Assembly: GCA_934045075.1 (NCBI GenBank)
Contig: OW203747.1
Location: 7,956,357 to 8,020,356, forward strand
Length of the DNA stretch: 64,000 nt
Direction of reading: 5' to 3'
From: Yponomeuta sedellus
Lineage: Eukaryota > Arthropoda > Insecta > Lepidoptera > Yponomeutidae
The notes below the pieces were generated by a model, which saw only the letters and a program-made list of their open reading frames with translations, had not been told where the DNA came from and ran no database searches. How positions within the stretch are numbered: the stretch's first letter is position 1; each line of letters begins with the position of its first letter. A program made the translations under genes and the position numbers. Of the stretch, positions 19,703-28,975 are shown in pieces.

Positions 19703-20271
19703 TTTAGCTCCTTTGAGTAAAACGAAACGTTTAGATTTGACAGATCGAACGAAACGTAAAATAATATTTTTTAAGTGTATGAATGAACGAAACAAAGTAG
19801 CACTGACGAAACGCAATTTTCTGAACGAACCGGAAATCGACAGTAGTGCCAACCTATAAACAATAGCGAATTCTGAATATGTAGTCAAATATTGCGTAGG
19901 TAGGTACTTTTAAATAGGAATAACTACCTACCAACTTAGCTAAATACTATCTTGCCGTATTTGAAACTAATATGAAAATGTTTAGCGACGATAATTCTAA
20001 CAAGAAATTGCTTGGAATATTATTATTTTAGATTTTCTTGACCACTGAAAAGATGACAACTTGTTCGTTGAATCACTTTTACTATGGAAGAAACATAATT
20101 TTACATTCGAATTTCGTATTGTTGTACAACAAAATGGCTTCGTTAGTTGCCTACGTAATATCGAAATGAATGTCCATAGAATGCAATTTTAGTTCGAGTG
20201 TTTTGACTTAAAATCCTTAGTTTCATAGACTGTAAATTGGAATTTTACTCGGAAAATCAATTTCCACAGGC
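19703..20271 (-). other. BEL/Pao 5' leader
   Basis: Non-coding leader between the primer binding site and the gag ATG, and AT-rich. It probably contains the packaging signal by analogy, but no motif is recognisable. Confidence 0.6.
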
Positions 20272-20289
20272 ATCCGGCTCGAAGGACCA
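20272..20289 (-). other. Primer binding site, tRNA-Tyr
   Basis: On the plus strand ATCCGGCTCGAAGGACCA equals the 3' end of insect tRNA-Tyr (T-stem CCGGC, acceptor TCGAAGG, discriminator A) plus CCA. All 18 bases match. It lies 5 bases inside the 5' LTR, as expected for minus-strand priming. Confidence 0.88.
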
Positions 20290-20294
20290 CTAAA

Positions 20295-20778
20295 TGGACG
20301 GGTTTCTAAGACGCCCGGCGTCCATTGTTGAAAACGTTTCTAGAGACAAATGTATGTAGGTAAAAGCTTGGACTGTATAAAAAGATCTAGACTAGCACCA
20401 GTGATGACCAAAGAGGTGAAAAGCTTGGCCTGGGGACAGGAAAAAAGGGATATAAAAGTACTTACATCAGGCCACCACTGGAGTTGAGTCCACGTCGGCT
20501 ATGCACTTTGAAACAACCACAGCACTTGGTATTTGGGCCGGCCGGCCAACTTTTCTGTGTTAGATCACTCACAGATGCACTGAGTTTAAGGATTATCTTA
20601 TATTTAAAGACAATTGGTGGGATTAAGCCCCTTTACGAAATTTTATTTAGTTTGGCGAGAGAGCCGTCATGCGTCTTGTTGCGCGCGGATTTTGAAGTAG
20701 TTTTTTTTTTTTGTAGGTGGCGCTGCATGTTGAGGAATAGAGTTGGGAAGGATAGGGATGGGATAACAAGCCAAGACA
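20295..20778 (-). mobile_element. BEL/Pao 5' LTR (484 bp)
   Basis: It is the same length as the left LTR and no difference was seen by eye. It should contain the promoter for the minus-strand element. An AT-rich AAATATAAGA on the minus strand near 20601-20610 is a candidate TATA-like site (inference). Confidence 0.92.
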
Positions 20779-20784
20779 CTACAC
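20779..20784. repeat. Target site duplication of BEL/Pao, right
   Basis: CTACAC, identical to 13752-13757. BEL/Pao integrases usually make 4-6 bp duplications. Confidence 0.9.
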
Positions 20785-20813
20785 TAACAATCTTTTTTAA
20801 ACACCAATCTAAT

Positions 20814-20825
20814 AAGCACTCGTGG

Positions 20826-20857
<32 letters not shown>

Positions 20858-22098
20858 CACCCAGGAGAAACCCCAATTAAGGGTACCACCGGCTCGGGGG
20901 AGCACAGTGGTTATGTCGGACTCCCCGCCCTGAAAAGGGCGGTATACCGACTAAAACTCCTGGGGTGTTCCTCCGCACCGCAAAGGACGGGGCCACGGGA
21001 ACGCTTGCGCACACTTCCGCGACCCCGTCTGCGGGCGCCCTTTCGGGCACTCCTTCGGCGGCGCTTCTGCCCCGTCGGTGCTCGACGACGGGGCTAGAAA
21101 ACGCCGCATCTCTTCGTTGGAGCGCATAGGGGCCAAGTGCGTATGATCTTGGCCCCCATACGCCCCAACGCGCCGCCCCCTCCATCCCATCGCAACCCGG
21201 TCGATGAGACGGGGAGGGCGGCGCACCTCCTCGTTGAGGCGCGTGGGGGCCCAAGGCCCGGTCCCCACACGCCCCACACGTGAGGCCCGTCACGTCGCCC
21301 ACCAGCACTTCTCTGAAAGCAGAGAAGGCGGTGAGCGACCGCGCGGGCCCCTTCCGTGCCAGAAGGCACCCTCGGAACACGCAAGGGCGCCTTCCGGCCC
21401 GCCGTGATGGACGCGGAGAGTCCCCCGACCCTCCGCGTCCCGGCGGCCACTCTGGTCCGACTGGTACGAGGCGCGCGCGCTTCCGCGCAGCGGCGCCCCC
21501 CCCAGTCGGTCCTTCATTCGGTTGGTCGCCTGGGTCCCGCTCCACAAAGTGAAACAGGGCCCACGCGACCCCTCCCGCCAGATTTTTCGCCGCTGGCCAG
21601 CAAGATCCCATAAAGAGAAGTTACTGACCAGCGCCCAGGGTGCACCGGCCCTTGCCACTTACCCTTCCTACTGGTTCAAAAATGAATCAGTAGGAACGGA
21701 AGCGGAAGGGCACACGGGAAGGTAATCTGGCATCGCACCCCAAGCACTCGTGGCCTAGGCGAACCGAGTGATTGGCATCAATAACTTGAGTTAAGCAACA
21801 GGCGCGGTCAGGTGACCGTCTCGTGACTACCGCTAGTGGCATTTTTCCGAGCGCTTCCGTGCTTCGCACGGCACGTTAAGCCGCTGGTTCCGGCTGTCAT
21901 ATAATGACAGCCGTTAAGCCACGTCAGTGGCCTTATAGGCAGCTTGATAACTTCTGACAGTAAAGCCCGCCACTGTCTTATAATCCTCCACCAACCCGGA
22001 CTTGGCCCCCGTGGTGGAGTATGGCCTAACTTTTTTGCTATGCAGGAAGAGACCCGTGCCTCAGCAGTGGGGACATAACAAGGGTTGATAACGATGAA
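20814..22098 (+). mobile_element. 5S rRNA-derived SINE split by a LINE insertion
   Basis: The SINE start AAGCACTCGTGGC sits at 20814-20826. The rest of the head, body and tail resumes at 21755 (CTAGGCGAACCGAGTGATTG, GAGTTAAGCAACAGGCGCGG, GTGACCGTCTCGTGAC). It runs to GGGTTGATAACGATG and an A run near 22098. The 13-bp start is repeated at 21742-21754, which is the target duplication of the inserted LINE. The tail hairpin reads CCTCAGCAGTGGGG. Confidence 0.85.
20827..21741 (-). mobile_element. 5'-truncated GC-rich LINE 3' end with poly(A)
   Basis: On the minus strand 915 bp end in an uninterrupted run of 31 A (plus-strand T at 20827-20857). Perfect 13-bp duplications AAGCACTCGTGGC flank it. 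The body is very GC-rich and so is open in several frames (for example 20877-21611 and 21290-21658 minus), but I see no reverse transcriptase motif. It is therefore mostly 3' UTR or the extreme end of an ORF. Two diverged copies of an internal unit lie around 21228-21290 and 21103-21165, each with a GTGGGG or ATGGGG..GGCCC core. An R1-clade origin is a guess from its style. Confidence 0.75.
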
Positions 22099-22290
22099 AA
22101 AGGCGAGAAACCATAAATAAAAAATTGCATCCCAAATTTAGGTGTAGGGCAGGTATAGGTTACCTGGCCTTCGCCTAAATTAGGCATGATGTTAACCCTT
22201 TTTGTCGGCGCTATTAATCTTTAATCTATGCCAAATTTCGGCTTAGCTTTCTAGTACTTGTCGTCTCAGGGCTAAACCGCGGACAAACAG

Positions 22291-22643
22291 ATGGAAAAAG
22301 TTCTATACTTGTTAGTTCAAATTTATACCCCTATCCCTTTCTTCTATCAGACCACCAGACAATTTGCTCGAATACTTGGTGCTTTTATTGTCAAAATACC
22401 GCGAATCTGCATCGAGCGATTCGCGATTTCTTTTGTAGTAAAAACCGCAAAGTTGTGGAACATGCTGCCATCGTCTGTCTTTCCAGCGACATATAACCTG
22501 TGTGTCTTTAAAAGTAAAGCTCACAGAACATAGAAGAGCTAACCGGCATTTCACAGTTAAGCACGTAACATCGTAGCCCCCGTCGTTGCTTACCATCAGG
22601 CGTGACTGGGGGCAAGTGTAACCTATCCTACTTAAAAAAAAAG
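22291..22643 (+). pseudogene. LINE ORF2 C-terminus and 3' tail
   Basis: The frame 22291-22533 ends with KTAKLWNMLPSSVFPATYNL, then CVFKSKAHRT and a stop. This is the conserved end of an insect non-LTR reverse transcriptase protein. The 3' tail (TTACCATCAGGCGTGACTGG...TAACCTATCCTAC) and an A run to 22642 follow. It is homologous to 632-801. It is 5' truncated, so it is not functional. Confidence 0.7.
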
Positions 22644-22693
22644 TGGTTTCCCTTGACTTTTTTTTAAAAGTTCCAATTTTAAATTTAAAAAAA

Positions 22694-22773
22694 ACCTGGC
22701 ACGGTTAGCCAGAGGTCGCGGGTTCGAGTCCCGGCATGGGTGGATTTTTTAGCCTCAAAATAGGTTTTTAAAA
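22694..22773 (+). repeat. TLC repeat fragment (3' half)
   Basis: It starts inside the anticodon-arm analogue (CTGGCACGGTTAGCCAG), has box B GGTTCGAGTCCCGG, and ends GCCTCAAAATAGG. It is 5' truncated. Confidence 0.65.
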
Positions 22774-23240
22774 TTTAATCTTTTATTCAAAATAGCTGAC
22801 AGACGGATATAAAAAAATACTGCTATTAACATTATCAGTACCTAGATTTACCAAGCGTTAACGTACCTACGAAAAATCGAGAATAAACCCGGTTTACCGT
22901 AAACTGACGCCCGTTATTGTTTTGAAAAAAACACAAAAGCGTGTCGGACCAAACCAAATGACCTTTCAGGCCATTACCAATGACACCGGCCTTTTAACCT
23001 CCAATTAATAAATTGGTAATGTAACACCGCAAGAACAAAAGGTTGGCTACACCCTCTACAGGGAATCCATAATAATACCCTTCGTTGATGGCGACGGTCT
23101 TCTCCTTAAGAGTCCTTTTATTATTGAAACCACTGCATTACCTTGAATATAAAAATTTTATTACACATATTCAAGGCTGTGCTCTAGCACTAAATAGTAA
23201 ATATACTAAGGAAGCAATTTATTTGTTGCAAAACGAAAAA
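22774..23240. other. Unassigned intergenic DNA
   Basis: No gene or repeat recognised. Confidence 0.4.
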
Positions 23241-23244
23241 TCGC

Positions 23245-23356
23245 TCGCAGCCCCGGCTGCCTGAGTGATCTTAAACGATCACGATGGTTTAGAAACACGG
23301 GGCGCGTACAGTGCATGGATGACCGTCTAAATGCTAGTGGCATTTTTCCGAGCGGT
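23245..23356 (+). repeat. Variant 5S-type SINE head, solo
   Basis: It aligns block by block with the standard head but is strongly diverged: GGCTGCCTGAGTGATCTTAA, ACGATCACGATGGTTAGAAA, GGGGCGCG, GCATGGATGACCGTC, then the shared GCTAGTGGCATTTTTCCGAGC. The same variant heads a complete SINE at 39735-40085 (minus). It stops after the head. Confidence 0.6.
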
Positions 23357-23811
23357 GAGCGAAAAACTAAGGAAGCAAAAATCTAACTTGTCATTCATAA
23401 TCACGAATCCTGAACTGTATAGTTGACTACCCTAACCATTCAACTTACTTAAATATCCTTAAAATATTTGACCATTTCCTCAATACGGGTTCCAAAATTT
23501 GGGTTTGTGCGAAGTACCCCAAACTAACTGTTCCAGTTTATTTGGGCCGTTTCTAATTAGGATTTGTGTAACTGTGCGAGGGGGACGCTTACGGGTGGGA
23601 GCGAGATAGCGGGTCATTCGATTATACGTAATTAAGATATTTCGCCGGCTATATTCGGAATTCATTCGTTTCAGATAAACATTTAAATGAAGAACCAAAC
23701 AATAGCCGAGCGCCCGATTTTAAGTGGAAAATTTTCATGGAACCATTTCTGTACTAATGAATTTGCTAGCCCTCAAATTGAATAATTTATATTGTCCTAA
23801 ACTATGCTTAG

Positions 23812-24002
23812 AACCGCTCGTGGCCTAGTGGAACTGATTGAAATCAATCATTCAGGTAAAGCAACAACAGGCGCCGTCAGGTGCAGGACGGGGGTTCATC
23901 ACATGACTACCGCTAGTGGCAATATTTTTTTCCGAGCGTTTCCGTGCTTCGCAAGGCACGCTAAGCCGTTGAAGCCGGCTGTCATGTAATGGCAGTCATT
24001 AA
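23812..24002 (+). mobile_element. 5S-SINE, 3'-truncated
   Basis: A complete 5S head and the first part of the body (to GTCATGTAATGGCAGTCATTA). The tail is missing, which suggests a later deletion. Confidence 0.7.
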
Positions 24003-24009
24003 ACTCATT

Positions 24010-24690
24010 GTGATTGTTACCCTGGCTACCAAACTAGGTTGCCCTGTATCATGGAGGCCAGTGTTTCTACCGTCTTTGTGCGAAATATAAAGAGAAAAAT
24101 AAAAGCATTGGATTTACATTTCGTTAGAACTAATGCATGCAAGAACTAACAAAGGTACATAAAGGCTAACCAATAAGTAATCTATTATAATAATGGGTAA
24201 AGGTATGAGCTAAATATATTTTTGAACTAAAACTTTCGTAAGCACAACACTGTAGACTTTTAGTCCATTGTAGAGTTTTAGTAATTATTTTTATTACTAA
24301 ATATATTTAATAATAAAAATAATTACTCACATGGGTAGTTTCAATTCACTTCAATACTATGGGTAACGGAAATCAAAGCCAAATATTGATACTTTGCCGG
24401 TATGTCGAACAAAAACAGAACAAGACCGCAACGCAAAATCAACTTAGAGCATTGCAAAATCAACTTACAGCGTAATAATCCTTAAGTACCTATGGTAGGA
24501 GATTAAAACACGAGTGCAAAAACTACCAACGGGCTGTCAGTTGTCCCCGTACTAGGTAGTTTGTACCCTCATAGGCTTAAGGATTATTTTTAATTGAAAC
24601 TGTGGCATCCCCACGCTGCTAGCACATTTTATGTGGTTACTAAAAGTCCTTCCGCGTAAATGTTGAATTACTTACTTCAACCCGTCTCAT
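24010..24690. other. Unassigned DNA with one hairpin
   Basis: No gene seen. An AT-rich inverted repeat at about 24278-24326 (AGTAATTATTTTTATTA and TAATAAAAATAATTACT around a short AT loop) is the only structure. Confidence 0.45.
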
Positions 24691-24702
24691 AATGAAATGA
24701 AA

Positions 24703-24830
24703 TGGAAAGATTTTATTCGTAGTAGCGCAGAAACTGCGGCTTTATGAACGTTACAATTCAAACTAGGTGTCCATTTCAAACTCTAGATTGTTTTGAAGAA
24801 AAATTGGTCAAAAAAAACTCCAAACTTAGT
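24703..24830 (-). repeat. Dispersed repeat with AGCGCAGAAACTGCGGC
   Basis: It is near-identical in blocks to 57950-58075 (AGCGCAGAAACTGCGGCTT, GAACGTTACAATTCAAACTAG, GTGTCCATTTCAAA). The strand is assigned only by analogy with a poly(A)-type end. Confidence 0.55.
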
Positions 24831-24869
24831 CCTTAAGTCTAAAGTTCAAAGTCCCTAACATAAAATAAC

Positions 24870-25048
24870 ATACATTGCTTCTGGCCCCACACTAGGATAC
24901 CCTGTGTCGTGGGAACCAGAAACAACGACATCAAAAACATGTAAACATCCAAGACCTGGGTTTTTTTTTTTGTTCCCAGCCGGGATTCGAACCCGGAACC
25001 TCTTGCATGGTAGGCAGACGCGCTACCGCTAAGCCACAGAGGTCGTCA
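24870..25048 (-). mobile_element. tRNA-derived SINE (CCATGCAAGAGG family)
   Basis: On the minus strand: GACCTCTGTGGCTTAGCGGT (box A-like), CTGCCTACCATGCAAGAGG, box B GGTTCGAATCCCGG, a run of A, CCAGGTCTTGGATGTTTAC, TTCCCACGACACAGGGTATC, and an end GCCAGAAGCAATGTATG. Four further copies lie in the window. The anticodon loop would read CTACCAT, but the flanking sequence marks it as a SINE rather than a gene. Confidence 0.75.
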
Positions 25049-25214
25049 ATTAACAGAGTTTACATAATTATTAGAAAACATAAAACTCATGCATTGACTT
25101 AAATTCATCATTGTCATCTAAATAATCTTTTATGTGATGGTAGCCCTTTTGGCACGTGTACTTGGCACTGTACACTTAAGTACTGTTTTGTACTGTACTT
25201 ATTTAAGTGTAAGT

Positions 25215-25312
25215 GGCTGGCACGGTTAGCCAGAGGTTAGTTAGCGGGTTCGTGGGGTTCGAGTCCCGGCATGGGTGGAATTTTCAGCCTCTAAATAGGC
25301 TTTTGAAATAGT
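25215..25312 (+). repeat. TLC repeat fragment
   Basis: TGGCTGGCACGGTTAGCCAGAGG is followed by a duplicated short stretch (GTTAGTTAGCGGGTTCGTGG), box B GGTTCGAGTCCCGG and GCCTCTAAATAGG. It is 5' truncated. Confidence 0.6.
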
Positions 25313-25539
25313 CTACTTAAAACATTTTTTGAACCGCGTTTCAGGCAAGCTTAATATATCTTTAAGGATTTTATGATACAAACTGAGTGATATACTGACT
25401 AGCACAATACTAATACGATACAGCTATGCTTTAGACACTCCCCCCTACAGATGCTAGCATAAAAGGCCAACCGTTCTGACTGGCTACTAATGGTTCCCAT
25501 AGACTCAAGTGCATATCGAGATTTTTTTGTAAACTACTC

Positions 25540-25900
25540 GATATCAATATGTCCCCACTGCTGGGTCACGGGTATCTTCCTGCATCGCAGGAATGTTAGG
25601 CCATACATACAATTATCCACTTGGCCCCCGTGGCCCACCACGAGGATTGTAAGACAGTGGCAGGCCTTTCAGAAGTTATCAAGCCGCCCATAAAGCCACT
25701 GCCATGGTTAAACGACTGCCATTACATGACAGCCGGCATCAACGTCTTAACGTGCCTTATGAAGCACGAAAGCGCTCGGAAAAATGCTACTAGCGGTAGC
25801 CACGGGACGGTCACCCATCCTACACCTGACCGCGCTTATTGTTGCTTAACTCAAGTGATTGACTCCAATCACTCGGTTCGACTAGGCCACGAGCGCTTCT
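25540..25900 (-). mobile_element. 5S rRNA-derived SINE, near full length
   Basis: On the minus strand it starts GAAGCGCTCGTGGCC and runs through GAGTTAAGCAACAATAAGCGC and GGATGGGTGACCGTCCCGTG to CCCAGCAGTGGGGACATATTG with GATATC. The tail has a short internal rearrangement near 25605-25640. Confidence 0.78.
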
Positions 25901-25919
25901 ACTGCAACTAAAACATTTG

Positions 25920-26290
25920 AAAAAATCACTAGCGTATTTGAAAGCTGTTGTACAGGCTCATTTATTTTGCTTTTGCTCTAAAACGCCAAAAAATTCAGCG
26001 TATATAATTTTATATTACTGAGAAGTTGATTTTGTAAATACTTTAGTGATTTTATGCTGTACGTAAGCTTCGTTGTAGGATAGAAGATATTTCATAACAT
26101 CTGTCAAAACACACACCATTCCGCCGTCAAGACGTCTGAATGTATTGTACATAATAATTCAACAACAGGGAGCCGATTCTCGCCCATGCGAATTGAAAGC
26201 GTAGACGTAAAATATTCGAATGCCTTATCCTTTATCTAACCTAATCCTTTCGTCGCATAAAAATAACATAAGATAACTCGACAGAGTCAA
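25920..26290. other. Unassigned intergenic DNA
   Basis: No gene or known repeat recognised. Confidence 0.4.
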
Positions 26291-26296
26291 GGAAAA

Positions 26297-26575
26297 TATT
26301 TTAAAAATTTATTAAGAGGCTAAAAATTCCACCCATGCCGGGGCTCGAACCCGCGACCACTGGCTAACCGTGCCAGCGCTCTCCCAACTGAGGTAATGGG
26401 TGACTCACTGGCATCAGTGAAACTTCAAACCTCTTTATAATACTCTCTGTATTACGTACAGTAGGTACTCGGGGCTGCAAGTTTACTTCAGCCAGATGTC
26501 GCTGCCTGAACGTAATACAGAGAGTATTGTAAAGAGGTTCGAAGCTTTAAAATTGTCCTTAGCACGGGTTAGTGC
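26297..26575. mobile_element. TLC repeat, inverted composite
   Basis: The left part is a minus-strand core (AGAGGCTAAAAATTCCACCC, GGGGCTCGAACCC, TAATGGGTGACTCACTGGC, AACCTCTTTATAATACTCTC). The right part is plus orientation (GCCAGATGTCGCTGCCTG, GTAATACAGAGAGTATTG, AAGAGGTTCGAAGC) and jumps straight to the tail TCCTTAGCACGGGTTAGTGC without a second core. Confidence 0.65.
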
Positions 26576-26589
26576 CTAATAAACAATAT

Positions 26590-27110
26590 AATCGATAGAG
26601 TCATTAGACATTTATTTTCTTAATCGAATTCCATGTAGCATGGCGTGCAGAAGACGGATTTTGGCTGTCGCTCGACTTTTTATGTAGAATTTCGAAAGTC
26701 GTATACGAATCATTTGCTAATGAAGTGAGAATCGGATCCCAGATCTCAGTCCATAGCCACCGAGGTACGGCCAAATTTTTTTGGCGAAAAATATCACGTA
26801 GTATCTTTATGGGAACGTAAAAAGTATTTTACTGGGTTTTCGACCGAGACGGCGGCGTAAAAACGAGACAAACCTCAATTTGTTGTGACGAATGACGTTT
26901 TTTGTGTCTCTTATCATTATTAATGTATTTACGGACGCGTCTCGAGTGGGAGGGAGATGGGTGTATGGATTACGATAGCTATTTGGTGCGCGCCTCCGCG
27001 CCGAGGCTTTTTCTTATGGTCAATAGAATTTTGAGGGCTTATTATATTTTCTCACTTACGGCGAAGGAAAGCATCTTGAGGAAACCCGAGTATCTGGAGT
27101 CGTCACACTA
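26590..27110. other. Unassigned DNA with a long frame
   Basis: The open frame at 26902-27201 (+) has no recognisable domain, and its end lies in Helitron-like sequence, so I do not call it a gene. Confidence 0.4.
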
Positions 27111-27225
27111 TCACATCACACTATTAATATTATTAAGGCGAAAGTTTGTGAGTGTGTATGTTTGTCACTTCTACGGAAAACGGCTGGAGCGATTTCAATG
27201 AATTTTGATATGGAGTTAGCTGACA
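27111..27225 (+). repeat. Helitron-like 5' part
   Basis: ATTATTAAGGCGAAAGTTTG, GTGTGTATGTTTGTCACTTC and GGAGCGATTTCAATGAATTT match the left part of the element at 45-393. No 3' end is seen. Confidence 0.5.
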
Positions 27226-27229
27226 CCCG

Positions 27230-27482
27230 ATAACATCCTAACAGCTTAGACGGCCTAGCCCACAGGAAAGACTAGTCAATACGTGCGGAGCCAACCAAGC
27301 CGCGGGTTTCCTCACGATGTTTTCCTTCACAGTTAGCGTGTGGTATAGCGACTATAAGTTCGCAAATTTACGTAACTTTGAAATTATACAAAGTCATTGG
27401 TACATGCCCGCACTCGGGATCGAACCTAGGGCTCTCGCTTGCCAGTCCATGGTTCTACCCACTGAGCTACCACCGCTCACCG
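27230..27482 (-). mobile_element. tRNA-derived SINE, third family
   Basis: On the minus strand: a tRNA-like head GAGCGGTGGTAGCTCAGTGG, ACCATGGACTGGCAAGC, box B GGTTCGATCCCGAGTG, CATGTACCAATGACTTTGT, a body with CTAACTGTGAAGGAAAACATC and GAGGAAACCCGCGGC. The last part (CAGCTTAGACGGCCTAGCCC) is shared with 57775-57860 and may belong to another repeat. Confidence 0.6.
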
Positions 27483-27632
27483 AAATTCTATTTAGTTATA
27501 ATAAATATCTAGTATCTTGATGGCGGCATTTTATTCACGATAAACAAACAGGTCTTTTATTTTTTATAATACCTTTTATTGTGTTAGATTAATGTAATAA
27601 TATAACAATTATTATTGTACTGAAATGTATTG

Positions 27633-27978
27633 AAGTGCACGTGGCCTAGTCGGACCGAGTGATTGGAATCAATCACTCGAGTTACCCAACAACAGGCGCT
27701 GACAGGCGCAGGATGAGAGACCGTCTAGTGGCATTTTTCCGAGCGCTTCCGTGCTATGCAAGGCACGATAAGCCGTTGGTGCCGGTTGTCATGTAATGGC
27801 AGCCATGTCAGAGGGCTTAGGGGCGGCTTGATAACTTCTAACAGTAAGGCTTGCCACTGCCTTACAATTCTCCGCCAACGCGGACTTGGCCCCCGTGGTG
27901 GAGTATGGCCTAACCTCTCTGCGATACAGGAAGAGACCCGTGCTCCAGGAGTGGGGACATACAAGGGTTGATATCGAA
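27633..27978 (+). mobile_element. 5S-SINE, first unit of a dimer
   Basis: A full head and body with a shortened 5S end and a deletion in the middle of the body, and a tail CTCCAGGAGTGGGGACATACA with GGGTTGATATCG. It abuts a second tail. Confidence 0.75.
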
Positions 27979-28156
27979 GTCATGTCAGAGGCTTTATGGG
28001 CGGCTTGATAACTTCTGACAGTAAGGCCTGCCACTGTCTTACAATCTTCCACTAACCCGGACTTGGCCCCCGTGGTGGAGAGTAAGGCCTAACCTTCCTG
28101 CGATGCAGAAAAAGACTCGGGCCCCAGCAGTGGGGACAATCAAGGGTTGATAACAA
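27979..28156 (+). mobile_element. 5S-SINE, second tail unit of the dimer
   Basis: It begins directly after the first copy at GTCATGTCAGAGGC and repeats only the second half of the SINE, to CCCCAGCAGTGGGG (28122-28135) and GGGTTGATAACAAC. Confidence 0.75.
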
Positions 28157-28167
28157 CATTATTGTAC

Positions 28168-28350
28168 ATAATTAAAACTGTTTTTATACGGATTTATGCT
28201 CGTGTATTACATTTTGTACAATTTTCCAACGTTTCGGCACTTTTTCAGGTGCCGTGGTCCTGGATGGCACCTGAAACATTGCCGAAACGTTGGAAAATTG
28301 TAAAAAATTTAATAAACGAGCATAAATCCGTATAAAAACAGTTTAAATTA
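28168..28350. mobile_element. Foldback element (CCGAAACGTCGG family)
   Basis: Near-perfect arms of about 75 bp: TTTTTATACGGATTTATGCTCG...CAATTTTCCAACGTTTCGGC on the left and GCCGAAACGTTGGAAAATTG...CGAGCATAAATCCGTATAAAAA on the right, with a short centre GTGGTCCTGG. No coding. Confidence 0.85.
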
Positions 28351-28419
28351 TGTCTACTGCTCGTGTTAACCTTAGATAATACTATATTATTGTAAACTTT
28401 TCCCCCTCGTTTATAATGT

Positions 28420-28550
28420 CCGTACCACAACATCAAGGGTTGGCTGGAAGAGGTTTCTATTAAAATAAGCTCGCCATGTACACTTTTTATTTTGTATATT
28501 GTGTTTTCTGTATGATATTTATGTGTGCAATAAAGTATGGCTAAGTAGGT
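28420..28550 (+). repeat. LINE 3' tail (GCAATAAAG class)
   Basis: GGGTTGGCTGGAAGAGGTTTC... to GTGTGCAATAAAGTATGGC, a diverged relative of 8690-8828. Confidence 0.5.
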
Positions 28551-28791
28551 CTATATAAAATGTTACCGTTTGCAGACGTCAAAGCTCGAAATCTCGCGTT
28601 TTCAAATAAGAAAATATGCAGATACTGCTGAAAAAGCCTAGATCCGTAAGACAAGTGGGTACTTCAGACAACCCCAGCTTTTGTTAGAAAACCTATCCTT
28701 GAACCTTCCCCAAATACCACTCATAAAGTACGCTAAAACATAGTCCATAGCGAGGCAAAATGCCACTTGGGGGGTCTACTCCAGATCAGTC

Positions 28792-28879
28792 GCGGGCAGG
28801 GAAGCTGGTTCTAGGACGATAAACACTTAAAAGTAGCGGGCAGGGAAGCTGGTTCTTGGACGATAAACACTTAAAAGTA
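28792..28879 (+). repeat. 44-bp tandem duplication
   Basis: GCGGGCAGGGAAGCTGGTTCT and the following ACGATAAACACTTAAAAGTA occur twice in direct repeat with one base difference. Confidence 0.9.
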
Positions 28880-28904
28880 GAAAAAAGTTCGAATCATTGA
28901 GTGT

Positions 28905-28975
28905 ATGCGAAAAACGGTAGGCAGATGCTGGATGCGGCAAGCTGAAGATAGGGCGCCATGGCGCTCATTAAGAGT
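28905..28975 (+). pseudogene. RTE-type LINE C-terminal fragment
   Basis: The frame reads MRKTVGRCWMRQAEDRAPWRS. This is the same block as at 38534-38608 and 62645-62752 but cut before the QQW end. Confidence 0.55.

Noticed and set aside
19703..19888. Upstream extension of the BEL/Pao gag-pol frame by 62 codons
   Set aside because: The extension would start at TTG, not 'ATG', and contains no ATG. The first ATG is at 19702, which also gives the usual gag start.
20877..21658. Overlapping long open frames on both strands of the GC-rich block
   Set aside because: Stop codons are rare in very GC-rich DNA, and frames on both strands are open at once. No domain is seen, and the block ends in a poly(A), so it is a LINE 3' end.
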